The position numbers and the translations under genes were made by a program. 64,000 nt of DNA from Azorinus chamasolen (Eukaryota > Mollusca > Bivalvia > Cardiida > Solecurtidae): the NCBI GenBank assembly GCA_963576725.1, contig OY755241.1, positions 52,765,955-52,829,954 of the forward strand, written 5' to 3'. Below the pieces are notes generated by a model. That model saw nothing but the letters and a program-made list of their open reading frames with translations, had not been told where the DNA came from and ran no database searches. Positions 1-11,040 of the stretch are shown piece by piece. The stretch's first letter is position 1. The number at the start of each line of letters is the position of its first letter.

Positions 1-69
1 GTTTGTTTATGAAATTATAATTTACCTGATAAAATGAATATTGAACAAGGACAGGGCTGACACATTTCA

Positions 70-256
70 ACGCTGAATTAAGAGAATGGAATAGTTCATC
101 AGTGTGTAACTAAGTTTAAAAAGACTTACATTTGCCTCAGGCTTTTGAATGATATACAGTGCAGACTCTGATAAGGGGGTTCCTCCAGGAGCTCTCTGAT
201 CTGGGCCTACCCTCTGTTTTCAAATGCCAGTGCACTCGTTTTCAGTATTGAAATGA
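70..256. repeat. MITE family M6, degenerate copy
   Basis: It has a central hairpin built on GCAGACTCTGATAAGGG / CTCTGATCTGGGCCTACC, with arms like the copies at 20,881 and 21,686. It ends at the TTAA (257-260) that also begins the next element. The left end is not clear. Confidence 0.5.
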
Positions 257-260
257 TTAA

Positions 261-501
261 CCCTTTCCCTTATGTAAGCGCATTTTGACGCATCTGCAAA
301 CAGGGTAGACCCAGATCAGACGGCTCCTATAGGAGCCGTCTGATCAGGGTCTGCTCTGTTTGCTTATGGTGTAATATAGGTCTGATTCTACAGCTCCTGT
401 CTGAGCAAAATGTCCTATGTTCATATGCCATTATGAAAAAATAATCTTATAAATATTCATGGCGTCATTATTTCCTACATGAATATTCATCAGGGAAAGG
501 G
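261..501. mobile_element. TTAA-flanked MITE, family M1, complete
   Basis: The ends are CCCTTTCCCT and AGGGAAAGGG, flanked by TTAA at 257-260 and 502-505. In the middle is a long hairpin whose apex reads GACGGCTCCTATAGGAGC. It has no coding capacity. TTAA target duplications and CCCTTT ends are known for piggyBac elements, so a piggyBac-type source is inferred. Confidence 0.85.
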
Positions 502-594
502 TTAATCAAATTTTGTTCCATGATTGCAAACGCAGAGCTACAGATAAAGGCAAGTACATGTACTCAAATACTTAAATCGTCATTTCTGCAAACA

Positions 595-1064
595 TTCATG
601 TGTTCTCAAAAATCATATGTATCGAACCCATGGGCAAACATTCCTGTATTCTCAAAAATCATATGTATTGAAGCCATGGGCAAACATTCTTGTGTTCTTA
701 AAATCATATGTGTCGAAGCCATGGGCAAACATTCCTGTATTCTCAAAAATTATATGTATCGCAGCCATGGGCAAACGTTCCTGTATTCCCAAAAAATCAT
801 ATGTATCGAAGCCATGGGCCAACATTCCTGTGTTCTTAAAAATCACATGTATCGAAGCCATGGGCAAACATTCCTGTATTCTCAAACATCATATATATCG
901 AAGCCATGGGCAAAGATTCCTGTATTCTCAAAATTCATATGTATCGAAGCCATCGGCAAACATTATTGTGTTCTTAAAATCATATGTGTCGAAGCCATGG
1001 GCAAACATTCCTGTATTCTCAAAACTTCATATGTATCGAAGCCATTGGCAAACATTCCTAATGT
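595..1064. repeat. minisatellite, about 46-bp unit, about 10 copies
   Basis: The unit contains CATATGTATCGAAGCCATGG followed by GCAAACATTCCTGTATTC. The 219- and 149-aa open frames across it are products of the repeat. It lies just downstream of exon 3 of gene A, inside its third intron. Confidence 0.9.
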
Positions 1065-1139
1065 GAATGGGCACCTAATTCATATTCACAATTTCTTTAT
1101 ATCTTGCAGATATAAAGTATCAAATGGCTGTAGGTTTAC

Positions 1140-1270
1140 CATGTGTGTGGTAATCATCGAAGATTTTGTCTATTTCTAGACGGGTCAGTACTCCATCTTG
1201 GTCTTGGTCCAATCCGTTCATTACATCTTTGGCTGTCTGTTCATACGGGACCAGAGAGCTGAGATCCAAG
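1140..1270 (-). CDS. gene A exon 3 (EF-hand 1)
   Basis: 131 nt. The acceptor is TTTTCAAG and the donor G|GTAAACC. It has the same length and phases (in 2, out 1) as the exons at 17,063 and 40,424. Open reading continues past the donor to a stop, but the identical donor in all three copies and the matching phase of the next exon in B and C favour splicing. Confidence 0.85.
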
Positions 1271-2190
1271 CTTGAAAAATACATTGAGCGAGTGAGTGAG
1301 TTGGGTGTACGACACTGCGATACTAAACAAGTCATACAGCGCCAATGATGAAAGTTATGATGAAAAATACATTGAAACCTCTCATAAATGGTATAATTGT
1401 TATAAGGACACGTGGTACCTTAATTCTGGACGAAGGTTATGCAGACAGCTTCCATAGGAGCTTGCTAGCCTGCATTACTTTCGTGCTGCATTAACCCTTT
1501 CACCGACGTAGTCGCATAAATGCACCACGACAAATAGTACAGTCCCAGATCAAACGCCGCTCAGGGACTTCACTATTTGTCTCAATTTCTATTTCTTTAT
1601 AAGTGCTTTATTCCTTTGAAATGTGTATTTATTTGTCTCATTTTCTTATTCTACTGAATGATTTAACAAACTTGAATTGCAGACGACAATTAGAGATTTG
1701 GCGCCGAAAGGGTTAATCAACCTACTACTTTTGAAGGCTCTGAAATTTATTCATAAAGTGGTCACCTGAGAGTATTTCTACTGTATAAGAAAAGAGACGA
1801 CGTTGTGAAAATGGATCAAAATGAGTTGATTACATCATTTGACGACTAAAACATAGATTAATATTTTGAAAGCGCTTGCTAAATTACATGTAAAGTTCCT
1901 TTTTGGTAGATTTATTCAAAGAGGTTAGTTCTAAAATAGCCTATGAGGGAATGGTTTAAACTTTAACGCTATGCTCGATAAATACACATTTAAATACCTT
2001 TTGCAAACCTAGTAGATCCAGTTCAGACAGTTACAGGTTTTAGGAATTGAATAATAACCCTTAACATGATCATGGTAAAACACAAAGCATATGGAATTAC
2101 ATGAATACCAAAATCATGACAACTGACATATAGTCACGTGACCTACCTGTAGCATGTCGTAACCAGGGCGAGAAGCACAAACACCTTCAT
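1140..2190 (-). CDS. gene A: secreted EF-hand protein, 5' part only
   Basis: Two coding exons are in the window: 2147-2190 (signal peptide MKVFVLLALVTTCY) and 1140-1270 (EF-hand 1). They join AG|C to make Ser15. The mature part begins LDLSSLVPYEQTAKDV and carries the loop DQDQDGVLTRLE, with acidic residues at loop positions 1, 3, 5 and 12 and Gly at 6. The second exon ends in phase 1 at CATG|GTAAAC. The remaining exons lie beyond base 1. It is the most diverged of the three paralogues (EQTAKDVMNG where B and C have DKTSLDVMQK). By analogy it is a small extracellular calcium-binding protein; its role in the animal is unknown. Confidence 0.8.
1495..1712. mobile_element. TTAA-flanked MITE, family M2, complete
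   Basis: Flanked by TTAA at 1491-1494 and 1713-1716. The ends are CCCTTTCACCG and GGCGCCGAAAGGG. This copy has lost most of the central hairpin. It lies in intron 2 of gene A. Confidence 0.8.
1717..2140. other. intron 2 of gene A, no gene seen
   Basis: AT-rich sequence. Around 1895-1960 is the right end of an M3-type MITE (GGTAGATTTATTCAAAGAGG). The rest shows nothing I can name. Confidence 0.5.
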
Positions 2191-2201
2191 GGTGGATAAA
2201 T
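2147..2201 (-). CDS. gene A exon 2 (start codon and signal peptide)
   Basis: The acceptor CTACCTTCAG precedes ATTTATCCACC and then ATG at 2188-2190. Coding is 2147-2190 (14 codons plus 2 nt). The donor is AG|GTAGGTCACG. The encoded MKVFVLLALVTTCYS is a short signal peptide (Lys, then a hydrophobic core, then small residues). Confidence 0.85.
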
Positions 2202-2439
2202 CTGAAGGTAGAGTTAAATGTTACATTTCAACAGTTCCATTTGTTCAGACACGTTCAAAATGCTTTTATCTTATATCTCACAACTGTATGCAGTGTATAT
2301 ACAGAAAGAACTGTCTTAAACGACCATTACAAGATGTCTGGATCTTTGAGAAGGCCAGTAGCTTAATATAGGATGACTGTAATGCAGAAAGCTCCTCTTT
2401 GTGCTTCCTGCATTACCTTTTGAAACAGGGTTTACTGGA

Positions 2440-2860
2440 TTGTAAACATAAACATTAGCATATCTATAAATAACCATATATTAAAATACATACATTAACA
2501 TATTTACAGACATACTTACATTAACATATCTATATACTGACATGTTATCACATTTATACGCACACATTAACAAGTATACAGTATCTTATCTATACACATA
2601 CAAATATTAATACTTTATACAGAGGCATACATTGACATATTTATTCACAGAACACGTCAACATATTTATAGACAAACATACATTAACACATTTATAGATA
2701 TGCATTAACATATCTATACACATGCATTCATTATCATATTGATACACATACAATTATTAATATACACACGTGTATACATTAACGTAAGTGTGCACATACA
2801 AATATTAATTCAGAATTTATATAGACATACGTCAAAAATTTTATACACCGATATACATTA
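2440..2860. repeat. AT-rich minisatellite, about 26-28 bp units
   Basis: Irregular repeats of the type ACATATTTATACACAGACAT..ATTAAC. It sits in intron 1 of gene A just upstream of exon 2. The same sequence is at 19,262-19,330 (gene B, short) and 43,270-43,860 (gene C, long). Confidence 0.8.
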
Positions 2861-2904
2861 TAATGACATATAATGACACATTTTTCCACCGTGGCAGAAA
2901 CTAT

Positions 2905-3035
2905 AGAATCTCATCTATAGTATTCAATAGCAGACAGCAGACATTGAGCAGATGGCTCCTACAGGAGCCGTCTGATCCGGGTTTACTTTATGTACAAAGG
3001 CGTGAGAAGGCGTTTATATTAGGGAAACGGTTTAA
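2905..3035. repeat. M1-type MITE remnant
   Basis: A central GATGGCTCCTACAGGAGCCG hairpin with the right flank of M1, in reverse orientation. The ends are decayed. Confidence 0.5.
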
Positions 3036-3110
3036 AGCAAGCGGTTACTTAATGGAGAATATGGATAATACAGACACCCCTAAACACACACGATTTAAAG
3101 ACCCGCTTTA

Positions 3111-3357
3111 AACCTTTCGCCGCCAAATTTCTAATTGTCGTCTGCAATCCATTTTTGTAAAATAATTCGGTAGAATAAGGAAATAAGATAAATAAATGCA
3201 AATTTCCAAGGAATAAAGCACACACACATGTATATAGAAATATAGTTTGAGACAAAAAGTGAAATCTCTGATCAGTCGCCGCCTTCAAAAGACAGCGTCT
3301 GATCTGGGACTGCACTACTTGTCGTGGTACAATTTTGCGACATTGGCGGTGAAAGGA
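3111..3357. mobile_element. TTAA MITE, family M2, reverse orientation
   Basis: Reads CCTTTCGCCGCCAAATTTC through the M2 body to GGCGGTGAAAGG, followed by ATTAAC. It contains GTCTGATCTGGGACTGCACT. It lies in intron 1 of gene A. Confidence 0.75.
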
Positions 3358-3361
3358 TTAA

Positions 3362-4121
3362 CACATTGATGCAGGAATAATAACAGAATATTAACTCTTG
3401 TCGGGCAAAAAGTTTGTCAGCCAAAACTCCGATCTGTTTCATTTTTAAAAATCTGATTCGCACAAGCGTCGGAGAAACAGTGTCAAACAGCCTGGATTCT
3501 GATGAGACGCCAACTTTTATCCATGACAGAGACTGTAAAATACAGTTGAACTTCGATATCTCGAACTCGGATAACTCTAACTTCGTCATTACTCGAACTA
3601 AAAGATCGGTCCTTCCATACTTTACAATTCAGGATTGCTCTAAAATGTATCATTACGCATATTTAGAAACACGTGTGACAGTTTAATGCAGATCTAAAGT
3701 AATGCTGAAAGCTCCTATAGGTCCTTTGAAAGCAAGCATAGCAATGTCAAAAGCCAGATTTAACTGTAATCTATCAAGCAAGAAAACACATGAGAAAATC
3801 TGAAAAACACATACAATAATTATAGCCCATCAAGTCAGAATGTTAAGTGGTCAATATTTAAAATGCATTACTTTCAACGGTACAAGACAAATTGCCGCCA
3901 ATTTTGACAAATGTTTACTGTCAAATTGTTGGTCAGACAATCCTTGCAAACATAGGCAGTGACAAAGATCTACGCTATTTGCAAATATATATCTTGTCAT
4001 CGGTTATATCTTTTAATAATACAGATTACTTGTGCAACAATCTGCATCCAGACGAGACTTTAGTATATCGGCATCTCATCAGGATCCAAACTGAATAAAT
4101 TGGTGTTTTTGGACTTTTTTC
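3362..4121. other. intron 1 of gene A, sequence shared with gene B
   Basis: Non-coding. The part from about 3,720 (CAATGTCAAAAGCCAGATTT) aligns by eye with 21,090-21,480, the equivalent intron of gene B. A decayed GGATTCTGATGAGACGCC half-hairpin is at 3,492-3,512. Confidence 0.6.
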
Positions 4122-4125
4122 TTAA

Positions 4126-4344
4126 CCCTTTCCCTGTTCAATATTCATGTAAGAAATAATGACACAATGAATATTTATTAGCTCAATTTTTATAATGTAA
4201 CATTTTCAAAGGAATGTTTAGTTTTGACAAACACTGTAGATTTAGATATATATCATGTCAAAAGCAAACAGAGCAGATCCTGATTAGACGGCTACTATAG
4301 GAGCCGTCTGATCTGAGTCTACTTTGTTTATATGAGGGAAGGGG
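4126..4344. mobile_element. TTAA-flanked MITE, family M1, complete
   Basis: TTAA at 4122-4125 and 4345-4348. The ends are CCCTTTCCCTG and GAGGGAAGGGG, and the centre is GACGGCTACTATAGGAGCCG. Reverse orientation, in intron 1 of gene A. Confidence 0.85.
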
Positions 4345-4498
4345 TTAAAAGAAAAGGGTTAAAATCCAAGCTATAAAATAATTTGCAGACAACAATAAGT
4401 GGCAGCGAAATAGTAAAAAGAAAAAGGGTAAAAATTCCAAGCTATAAAATAAATGGCAGGCACTAATATTTTTGGAGCGAAATAGTAAACGCGCATAC

Positions 4499-4543
4499 CT
4501 GTTCGAAGTGTTTCTTTGACTCGGTCTGGACTGATTGTGATGC
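4499..4543 (-). other. gene A exon 1 (5' UTR, non-coding)
   Basis: The donor is ACAG|GTATGCGC. The 5' end is placed at GCATCACAATCAG because this stretch is conserved with 21,567-21,611 and 45,223-45,269 and lies about 28 nt from a TATA-like box. The intron to exon 2 is 2.3 kb, close to B (2.6 kb) and C (2.5 kb). An internal acceptor at CTGCAG is an alternative reading. Confidence 0.65.
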
Positions 4544-4561
4544 CTGCAGAATTCAGAAATG

Positions 4562-4570
4562 CCGTTTTAA
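4562..4570 (-). promoter_or_regulatory. TATA-like core promoter of gene A
   Basis: TTAAAACGG on the minus strand, conserved in all three paralogues at the same distance (about 27-29 nt) from the proposed GCATCAC start. No mapped start is available. Confidence 0.55.
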
Positions 4571-4709
4571 GTGCAAGACAACCTGTTGCATAAGGTTATC
4601 ATTGCTACGTGTCTTAACCTCTAACATGCTGTACAAATACTGTTTGCATCAATTACGATGTGTTACAAACTTCTCTTGCTTTCGATTCGTTCACGCGTTT
4701 GAGAAACGT

Positions 4710-4905
4710 TTGACCCTTTCCATAATACAAACGTGTTTTCATGCATTTGCAGAGTAGATCCAGATCAGACGGCTGATCAGGTTCTGCTCTGTTTGCTAGT
4801 GCAATTTGAAAGAGATGTTTCTTTTGGTTTTAAAATGCCTACAATGTTCCACCCTACATATTTCATTATAACCATTTTGTCCATGCATCTTCAGTAGGTA
4901 TTGAA
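4710..4905. repeat. MITE family M1b, old copy
   Basis: CCCTTTCCATAATAC at the left, a shortened M1 hairpin, then the M1b tail (CATATTTCATTATAACCATT). Paralogous to 20,249-20,476 in gene B, so it predates the duplication. It lies upstream of the gene A promoter. Confidence 0.65.
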
Positions 4906-4957
4906 TATTTTAATAAACATAGAGCAGTGCAATGTTTATGGAAGAGTCAAATAACTT

Positions 4958-5030
4958 GGATCCTGATCAGACGCCCAGTTACTCGGCGTCTCAGCTGGAT
5001 CAAAGCTGTTTGCAAGCACTAGTCAAGTTG
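4958..5030. repeat. M5 hairpin
   Basis: GGATCCTGATCAGACGCC / GGCGTCTCAGCTGGATC inverted pair followed by AGCTGTTTGCAAG. Same family as 20,505, 22,230 and 57,291. Confidence 0.65.
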
Positions 5031-5246
5031 CGTTTTGCATGATGTCTCAATCCTTACACAGTTAAGCGAAACTTGAACTGACATCCTCAGACATCTTTGA
5101 TGCAGATAAGATGCCGAGTAATTATGTCTGACTAGGAGCCACGCTATTTGACATTTGACAATAGTTTATTAAAAGCTTACACGAATCGAGTTTTGGTACA
5201 ACATGTGACAGATCAGGGTTTTAGGTAACTTCAAGTTTTAAGTTTA

Positions 5247-5484
5247 CCCTTTCGGCGTCAAATTTCTAATTGTCGTCTGCAGTCCAAGTTTGTTAAATCA
5301 TTCAGTAAAATAAGAAAATGAGATAAATGAATGCAAATTCCAAAGGAATAAAGCGCATATATCGAAATAGAGATTGAGACAAGTAGTGAAGTCCCTGATC
5401 AGACGCCGCCTTGAAAAGACGGCGTCTGATCTGGGACTGCACTATTTGTTGTGGTGCATTTATGCGACTGCGGTGGTGAAAGGG
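5247..5484. mobile_element. TTAA MITE, family M2, reverse orientation
   Basis: Starts CCCTTTCGGCGTCAAATTTC and ends GGTGAAAGGG followed by TTAA (5485-5488). The left target is TTTA. A full GACGCCGCC / GGCGGCGTC-type centre is present. Confidence 0.8.
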
Positions 5485-5823
5485 TTAAGATAAGCAATAT
5501 CCGGACTTTCTGCACGGGGAAAGAACGTGACTGTACCTTTTACAACCCGACTCTTACATTGCCAGTGAGGAGTCTGTGATTGTATATGGAAGCAGTTTGT
5601 ACCTATATGAGACACAAAATAAGCCGGTATCGCATCAGGATTTAAACTGTTTGATGCAATGATTATATTGTTGAAAGAAAGAGTAAGAACATATGGAAGT
5701 CAAAGTTAAAACAGACGACACATTTTGCAGATAACTAAAACAGGAAGCGAACATGTTAATCTTCACAACAGCAGGTGTTAAGTGCTTGTGTGGCGGCCGT
5801 AAAACTTCGCCCCGTACTTCATT

Positions 5824-6038
5824 CTCAGTGTTGTTATACCTTCTGATCCTTCGAGATCATGAATTTCAGTACTTCTTGTTCTGAAAATTGAATACCGCTT
5901 AAGCCGGTGCTAGGGGGCGTGAGCAGTGTTGCACTTTCAATTACTGTTCATGAACAGACTCAATAAAACCGAGTCTGCAATTTTCTCTTTTTGTGTTGCA
6001 ATTTTTGCTCTCGGGGGATCACCTCCCTTCAGAATTTT
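5824..6038 (+). repeat. dispersed repeat X, young copy
   Basis: About 215 bp and nearly identical to 55,468-55,680. It contains GCTTAAGCCGGTGCTAGGG and a small inverted pair GACTCAATAAAACCGAGTC. Older copies are at 10,667, 24,768 and 45,453 (reverse). It has no coding capacity and its class is unknown. Confidence 0.75.
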
Positions 6039-6079
6039 AACACGCTTGATTGCTATATTCTGCAAGTAGTATTGTCTTC

Positions 6080-6300
6080 ATCACCTTGAACCCTTTACCA
6101 AATGAATACTAATGTAAGAAATAATGACATCATAAGTATGAGTTATATTTGTTATGGGCACATGAATGTTTCTTCATGGCAGAAACTGTAGAATCACATC
6201 TCTTTTATTTCATCAGCAAACAGAGAAGACCCTGACAAGGCGGTTTTGTACTTATATTTAAGACCCAGACTAAAATCTACTATAATTTTAAGTATTGTAA
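6080..6300. repeat. M1-type MITE remnant
   Basis: AATGAATACTAATGTAAGAA, then CAGCAAACAGAGAAGACCCT. Similar DNA occurs at 22,780 (gene B flank) and in part at 47,080 (gene C flank), so it belongs to the duplicated unit. Confidence 0.5.
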
Positions 6301-6559
6301 AAGTACAAAAATGAGTCACGCAAGAAACACCACATACAGAACAAACAGCCAAACAAGGAAACAGCAAATGTACATAACTATAAAAACAACAAGAGATGCA
6401 CAAAGACAAAACAAACATACAATAGGGGGGAGATGGAAGTACCGCCTTGGAACGGTCAGTGACAAGTCACTGGGGGTTAAACCGGTTTATGGGCGCTCAA
6501 CCTCACACTTATTCCATCCCCACCCTAAAAGACAAACAGTGTAAATAAACGTACCCCCT

Positions 6560-6716
6560 CTCCGACTAATCTACAGCAACCGCGACGGCAAATACAGGGG
6601 TAAAGTGCATGTATAACGAAAACATTTAAGTGAACAAACTGTATCCACCTATTGCTAGTGTACTCAATGATTGAACTGCAAGCAGAGTAACTGTAGAAAA
6701 GTAATAAAGGGTAAGT
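6560..6716. repeat. dispersed repeat Y
   Basis: Matches 37,040-37,200 over about 155 bp (CGACTAATCTACAGCAACCG .. AGTAATAAAGGGTA). No coding content. Confidence 0.7.
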
Positions 6717-6730
6717 TCACTATTTTAACA

Positions 6731-6860
6731 CTTTCCGCCATAAATACGATTTTGCAACCAGATCTGAGAAAACCTAGATCAGATAACTTCTGTAGGAGCC
6801 GTCTGATCATCCACTCGGTTTGATTTTGGAATTATGAATATGCCTTTCTGTTGGGAATTG
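6731..6860. repeat. M1-type MITE remnant
   Basis: TTAACACTTTCCGCC left end and an AACTTCTGTAGGAGCCGTCT centre; the right side is decayed. Confidence 0.5.
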
Positions 6861-7211
6861 GACTGAATGCATATACAGCATACCTTGTGTTAATCGAAAA
6901 TTACAAAGAGGTTTAAATCTGGGTCTTTAAAACAAGTAGCAGCTTAATGGAGGTCGAAAGTAATGCAGAAAGTAGTGTTGCAAATATATATCTTGTCATC
7001 GGTTATCTATTTTAATGACATAGATTGCTTGTGCAACAATTTGGATCCAGATAAGACGTGAGTAACTGAACATCTAATCAGGATCCAGACCGGATCAAAA
7101 CCGAAAGTTTGGATGTACTTCACATTTTATAAAATGGAAGGTTTAGCTTTACTTTAACGGCGTTAATCATATGTTGTCGGTGTTGAGCATGTACGGAAAG
7201 TTCAATGTGCA

Positions 7212-8518
7212 TGTGTATGGGGCATGTGTATGGTATATGTGTATGGTATATGTGTATGGTATATGTGTATGGTATGTGTGTATGGAATATGTGTATATAA
7301 TATGTGTATGGTATATGTGTATGGTATGTGTGTATGGTATGTGTGTATGGTATGTGTGTATGGAATATGTGTATATAATATGTGTATGGTATATGTTTAT
7401 GGAATATGTGTATGGTATATGTGTATGGTATATGTGTATGGTATATGTGTATGGTATATGTGTATGGTATATGTGTATGGTATGTGTGTATGGAATATGT
7501 GTATATAATATGTGTATGGTATATGTGTATGGTATGTGTGTATGGTATATGTGTATGGTATATGTGTATGGTATATGTGTATGGTATGTGTGTATGGAAT
7601 ATGTGTATATAATATGTGTATGGTATATGTGTATGGTATGTGTGTATGGTATATGTGTATGGTATATGTGTATGGTATGTGTGTATGGAATATGTGTATA
7701 TAATATGTGTATGGTATATGTGTATGGTATGTGTGTATGGTATGTGTGTATGGTATATGTGTATGGTATGTGTGTATGGTATGTGTGTATGGTATGTGTG
7801 TATGGTATATGTGTATGGTATGTGTGTATGGTATGTGTGTATGGTATATGTGTATGGTATGTGTGTATGGTATGTGTGTATGGTATGTGTGTATGGTATA
7901 TGTGTATGGTATGTGTGTATGGTATGTGTGTATGGTATGTGTGTATGGTATATGTGTATGGTATGTGTGTATGGTATATGTGTATGGTATATGTGTATGG
8001 TATATGTGTATGGTATGTGTGTATGGTATATGTGTATGGTATGTGTGTATGGTATGTGTGTATGGTATATGTGTATGGTATGTGTGTATGGAATATGTGT
8101 ATATAATATGTGTATGGTATATGTGTATGGTATGTGTGTATGGTATATGTGTATGGTATATGTGTATGGTATGTGTGTATGGAATATGTGTATATAATAT
8201 GTGTATGGTATATGTGTATGGTATGTGTGTATGGTATATGTGTATGGTATATGTGTATGGTATGTGTGTATGGAATATGTGTATATAATATGTGTATGGT
8301 ATATGTGTATGGTATGTGTGTATGGTATGTGTGTATGGTATGTGTGTATGGAATATGTGTATATAATATGTGTATGGTATATGTTTATGGAATATGTGTA
8401 TGGTATATGTGTATGGTATATGTGTATGGTATGTGTGTATGGAATATGTGTATAGCATATGTGTATGGAATATGTGTATATAATATGTGTATGGTATATG
8501 TGTATGGTATGTGTGTAT
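7212..8518. repeat. 13-bp minisatellite, about 100 copies
   Basis: Units are TGTGTATGGTATA with variants ending GTATG, GAATA and ATAATA. Because 13 is not a multiple of 3, one strand reads open in all three frames, and the other strand gives a 375-aa frame of HTHIPYTYTI repeats. None has a start context, domain or splice signal that suggests a gene. The variants form a higher-order order (GAATA, ATAATA, GTATA) repeated several times. Confidence 0.95.
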
Positions 8519-8689
8519 TAACACGTTTGGTTTGTTGTGAACCGGTGCTTGTAACGTTCCTATATGGTCTACATCCTTTGTTTCAGTAACCTAAATGATG
8601 TTGTTGAGCAAACAAGGAAAATTCTTTGAAGGTCAGGAGCGTAGCTGAATCCAATTGTAATGTACACACCGTGGCTATAGGGGTGGGAG

Positions 8690-8855
8690 GGCATGGACTC
8701 CCGGGAAAATTTGGAGTTGTGTAGTTTTGAAACCATTGTGATAAATAGAGTATTTGCTCCTATAGGAGCAAATGCTCTTTTTATCACAATGGTTTTAAAA
8801 GAAGACTTTTACAGGGGTGTCAATATGAGGAAATGGGTTAAAGCTTACATGACAA
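8690..8855. repeat. MITE family M3, partial
   Basis: AAACCATTGTGATAAATAGA, then a perfect TTTGCTCCTATAGGAGCAAA hairpin, then the M3 right side ending in GAAATGGG and TTAAAG. Confidence 0.7.
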
Positions 8856-9013
8856 GACAGCACGTGTATCAAAGTCTACCCCTTATCCCTCGAGTTGTGT
8901 TCCATTTTCGCCATAGTAATGTTTTCACCTTTCAAACTGATGTTACGTACGTGCGTAAGTGCGTAAGTGCGTATTATGTTGCTAGCTTCGCCCCTGAAGG
9001 TAATATCCGTGCA

Positions 9014-9917
9014 GAGTTGTCGTTCGTTACTCTCACATACACCTCTGCGATGGGCTCAATGACAAAAATCTTGGCAAAACCAATGGTTTGTGTTTTATGG
9101 GGATAATTTATATTAAAATAGCCTGAATCAAGAAGAAATAGTTTTTTATCATAAAACTGATTATAGGCTTTTTCATGCCACTTTACGCTTTATTGCACAA
9201 ATGTAAACAAACAAGATGGAACGATGTCTGTTCATTTTTTCGAAATCAGTTTCTATAAACTGTAGATTCCGAACTGCTCATAATGGCACTAAAATTCTCA
9301 TTTTGATTTTCTTCCGTTGAGTTGTCAACGAAACACACAGAACAATTTACTTTATTTTTTGTATGGGAGTTAGTTTCGCTATTTCGAACACAATGACGTC
9401 ACGTGATTTCGGACTCAGTTCTGAGCCAACGACAGCAATCTCCTTGCGGAGTTGTCGTTCGTTACTCTCACATACACCTCTGCGATAGGCTCATGACAAG
9501 AATCTTGGCAAAACCAATAGTTTATGTTTTATGGTTATCTGAGTCGATATTATATATAAAAATAGCCTGAATCGAAAATAAATAGCTTTTTTTTTATTTT
9601 ATCATAAAACTGTTAATACAGTATAATTTCAGAGAATATTTGATGACCTATTTTCATGCCGCTTTACGCTTCGATTATTGCACACATGTACATAAACAAA
9701 ATTGAATGATACCTGCTCAATATTTCGAAAACAGTTTCTACAAACTATAGATTCCTAACTTCTTATAAGGGCATTGAAATTCTGTTATAACCCCAAAGGG
9801 CACACAGCCTTTTGCTTTTCTTCCGCTGAACTATCAACGAAACACACAAAACAATTTACTTTCTGTTTTGTACGGGAGTTAGTTTCATTTCGGACTACTT
9901 TCTGAGCCAACTACAGA
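9014..9917. repeat. direct duplication of about 435-470 bp
   Basis: 9,014-9,435 and 9,449-9,917 both run from GAGTTGTCGTTCGTTACTCT to CTGAGCCAAC, with several indels. No coding potential recognised in either copy. Confidence 0.8.
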
Positions 9918-10250
9918 GGTATATGTAATGTAACCGGGTGCATGTGAGTGCCCTGGAGGTCGTGTGTGAGCGCATATTTCATCGGTGCATCTGGCATTGA
10001 TGTGTTCTGTCAAGTGTCATTTCTAAATATCCAGCTTTACTTCTATTATAATTTTATCATAATATACATTACCACTGCTTGATTATTTAGATTCTGTCCC
10101 GGCCATAAATTCAAGCACGGGAAGTTCCAGCGGGATCTTACAGTGGACTGTATTATCTAGGGCATAAGCTAGTTCCTGTCATTTTTTGCAGCCCTTGCAT
10201 TTTTGCCGTAGACAAAACAAATATCGATGTTGATAATTTTTACGTCTCAC
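9918..10250. other. intergenic, nothing recognised
   Basis: Unique-looking DNA between gene A's 5' flank and gene B's 3' flank. No ORF, repeat or RNA feature seen. Confidence 0.5.
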
Positions 10251-10284
10251 ATTTTATAATTACATTTAATGTCAAAATAGCTAC

Positions 10285-10520
10285 ATTTAAGCATGCTAAA
10301 TACGCCTTGCTATGCCCTTGCAGACAAAGTAGAACCAGATCAGACGGTTCCTATAGGATTGCCCTATTTGCTTATGAAATAAGATACATGTATATCTAAT
10401 TCTACCAATTTTTGTCACGATGAAAGTATCAGTTTGTTCGTAGTGCGATTATAAAAAGTTAGTTATGTAATATGCACGGTGTCAATATTTCTTACATAAA
10501 TATTCACGGAGTAAATGGCT
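10285..10520. repeat. M1-type MITE, degenerate
   Basis: M1 body (GCAGACAAAGTAGAACCAGA, GACGGTTCCTATAGG) and the right end AAATATTCACGGAGTAAATGG. The TTAA sites are lost. Confidence 0.6.
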
Positions 10521-10666
10521 AAGCCGCGCAGGGCAGTGTACGTGTCTCGTTAGTAGTTTACGTGTCCGTATCTCGTTAGTAGTTTCGTTTCTGTTACACA
10601 ACCCTGCCAAGCATGTGCAACGTGAACTTGACATAAATGTTAACAGTGTGTCGCGCATAATTATGT

Positions 10667-10866
10667 TCTCGTCTTTCGGGACCACCAGTTTCAGTGCTGT
10701 TGGTATGGAAATTGAATACAGTTTAAGCCGGTGCTAGGGGCGTGAGTAGTTTCCATAGTCTTTTAATTACTACTCATGAACAGAATCAAGTAAACCGAGT
10801 CAGCAATGTTCTGTTTTTGCATTCCTACGTTTGCTTTCGAAGGAACTCCTTTCTTTCAGAAATTGT
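10667..10866 (+). repeat. dispersed repeat X, old copy
   Basis: Shares GTTTAAGCCGGTGCTAGGG and AGTAAACCGAGTCAGCAATG. It is paralogous in position to 24,768-24,960: both lie about 1 kb 3' of an EF-hand gene. Confidence 0.65.
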
Positions 10867-11040
10867 GTACGACAGAAATGTCGTAAGTTCTAAATACAAT
10901 GATCGCAGGATCCAAACTATTTGACATCCTGGTCATGAAACTTGAAATAAATGGAAGAAATATTGTTTTCAGAATTAATTTGAAAATGCTAATATATTAT
11001 TCAGTGCAACAGGTAAAGATACGGACTGAAATATTAAAAT

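Noticed and set aside
520..1179. 219-aa and 149-aa open frames
   Set aside because: They follow the 46-bp minisatellite and run into the intron next to gene A exon 3.
1120..1335. EF-hand ORF ending HGKPTAI, and equivalents ending HGKTTTV
   Set aside because: The stop lies in the intron. A conserved G|GTAAA donor follows CAT, and the next exon in B and C enters in the matching phase.
7171..8589. Long open frames (311 aa forward, 375 aa reverse) of YGICVWYMCMV or HTHIPYTY repeats
   Set aside because: They are translations of a 13-bp satellite, open in several frames at once, with no start context, splice partner or domain.
8693..9106. 137-aa forward frame
   Set aside because: It spans an M3 hairpin and the start of the 435-bp duplication; the second duplicate does not keep it open.
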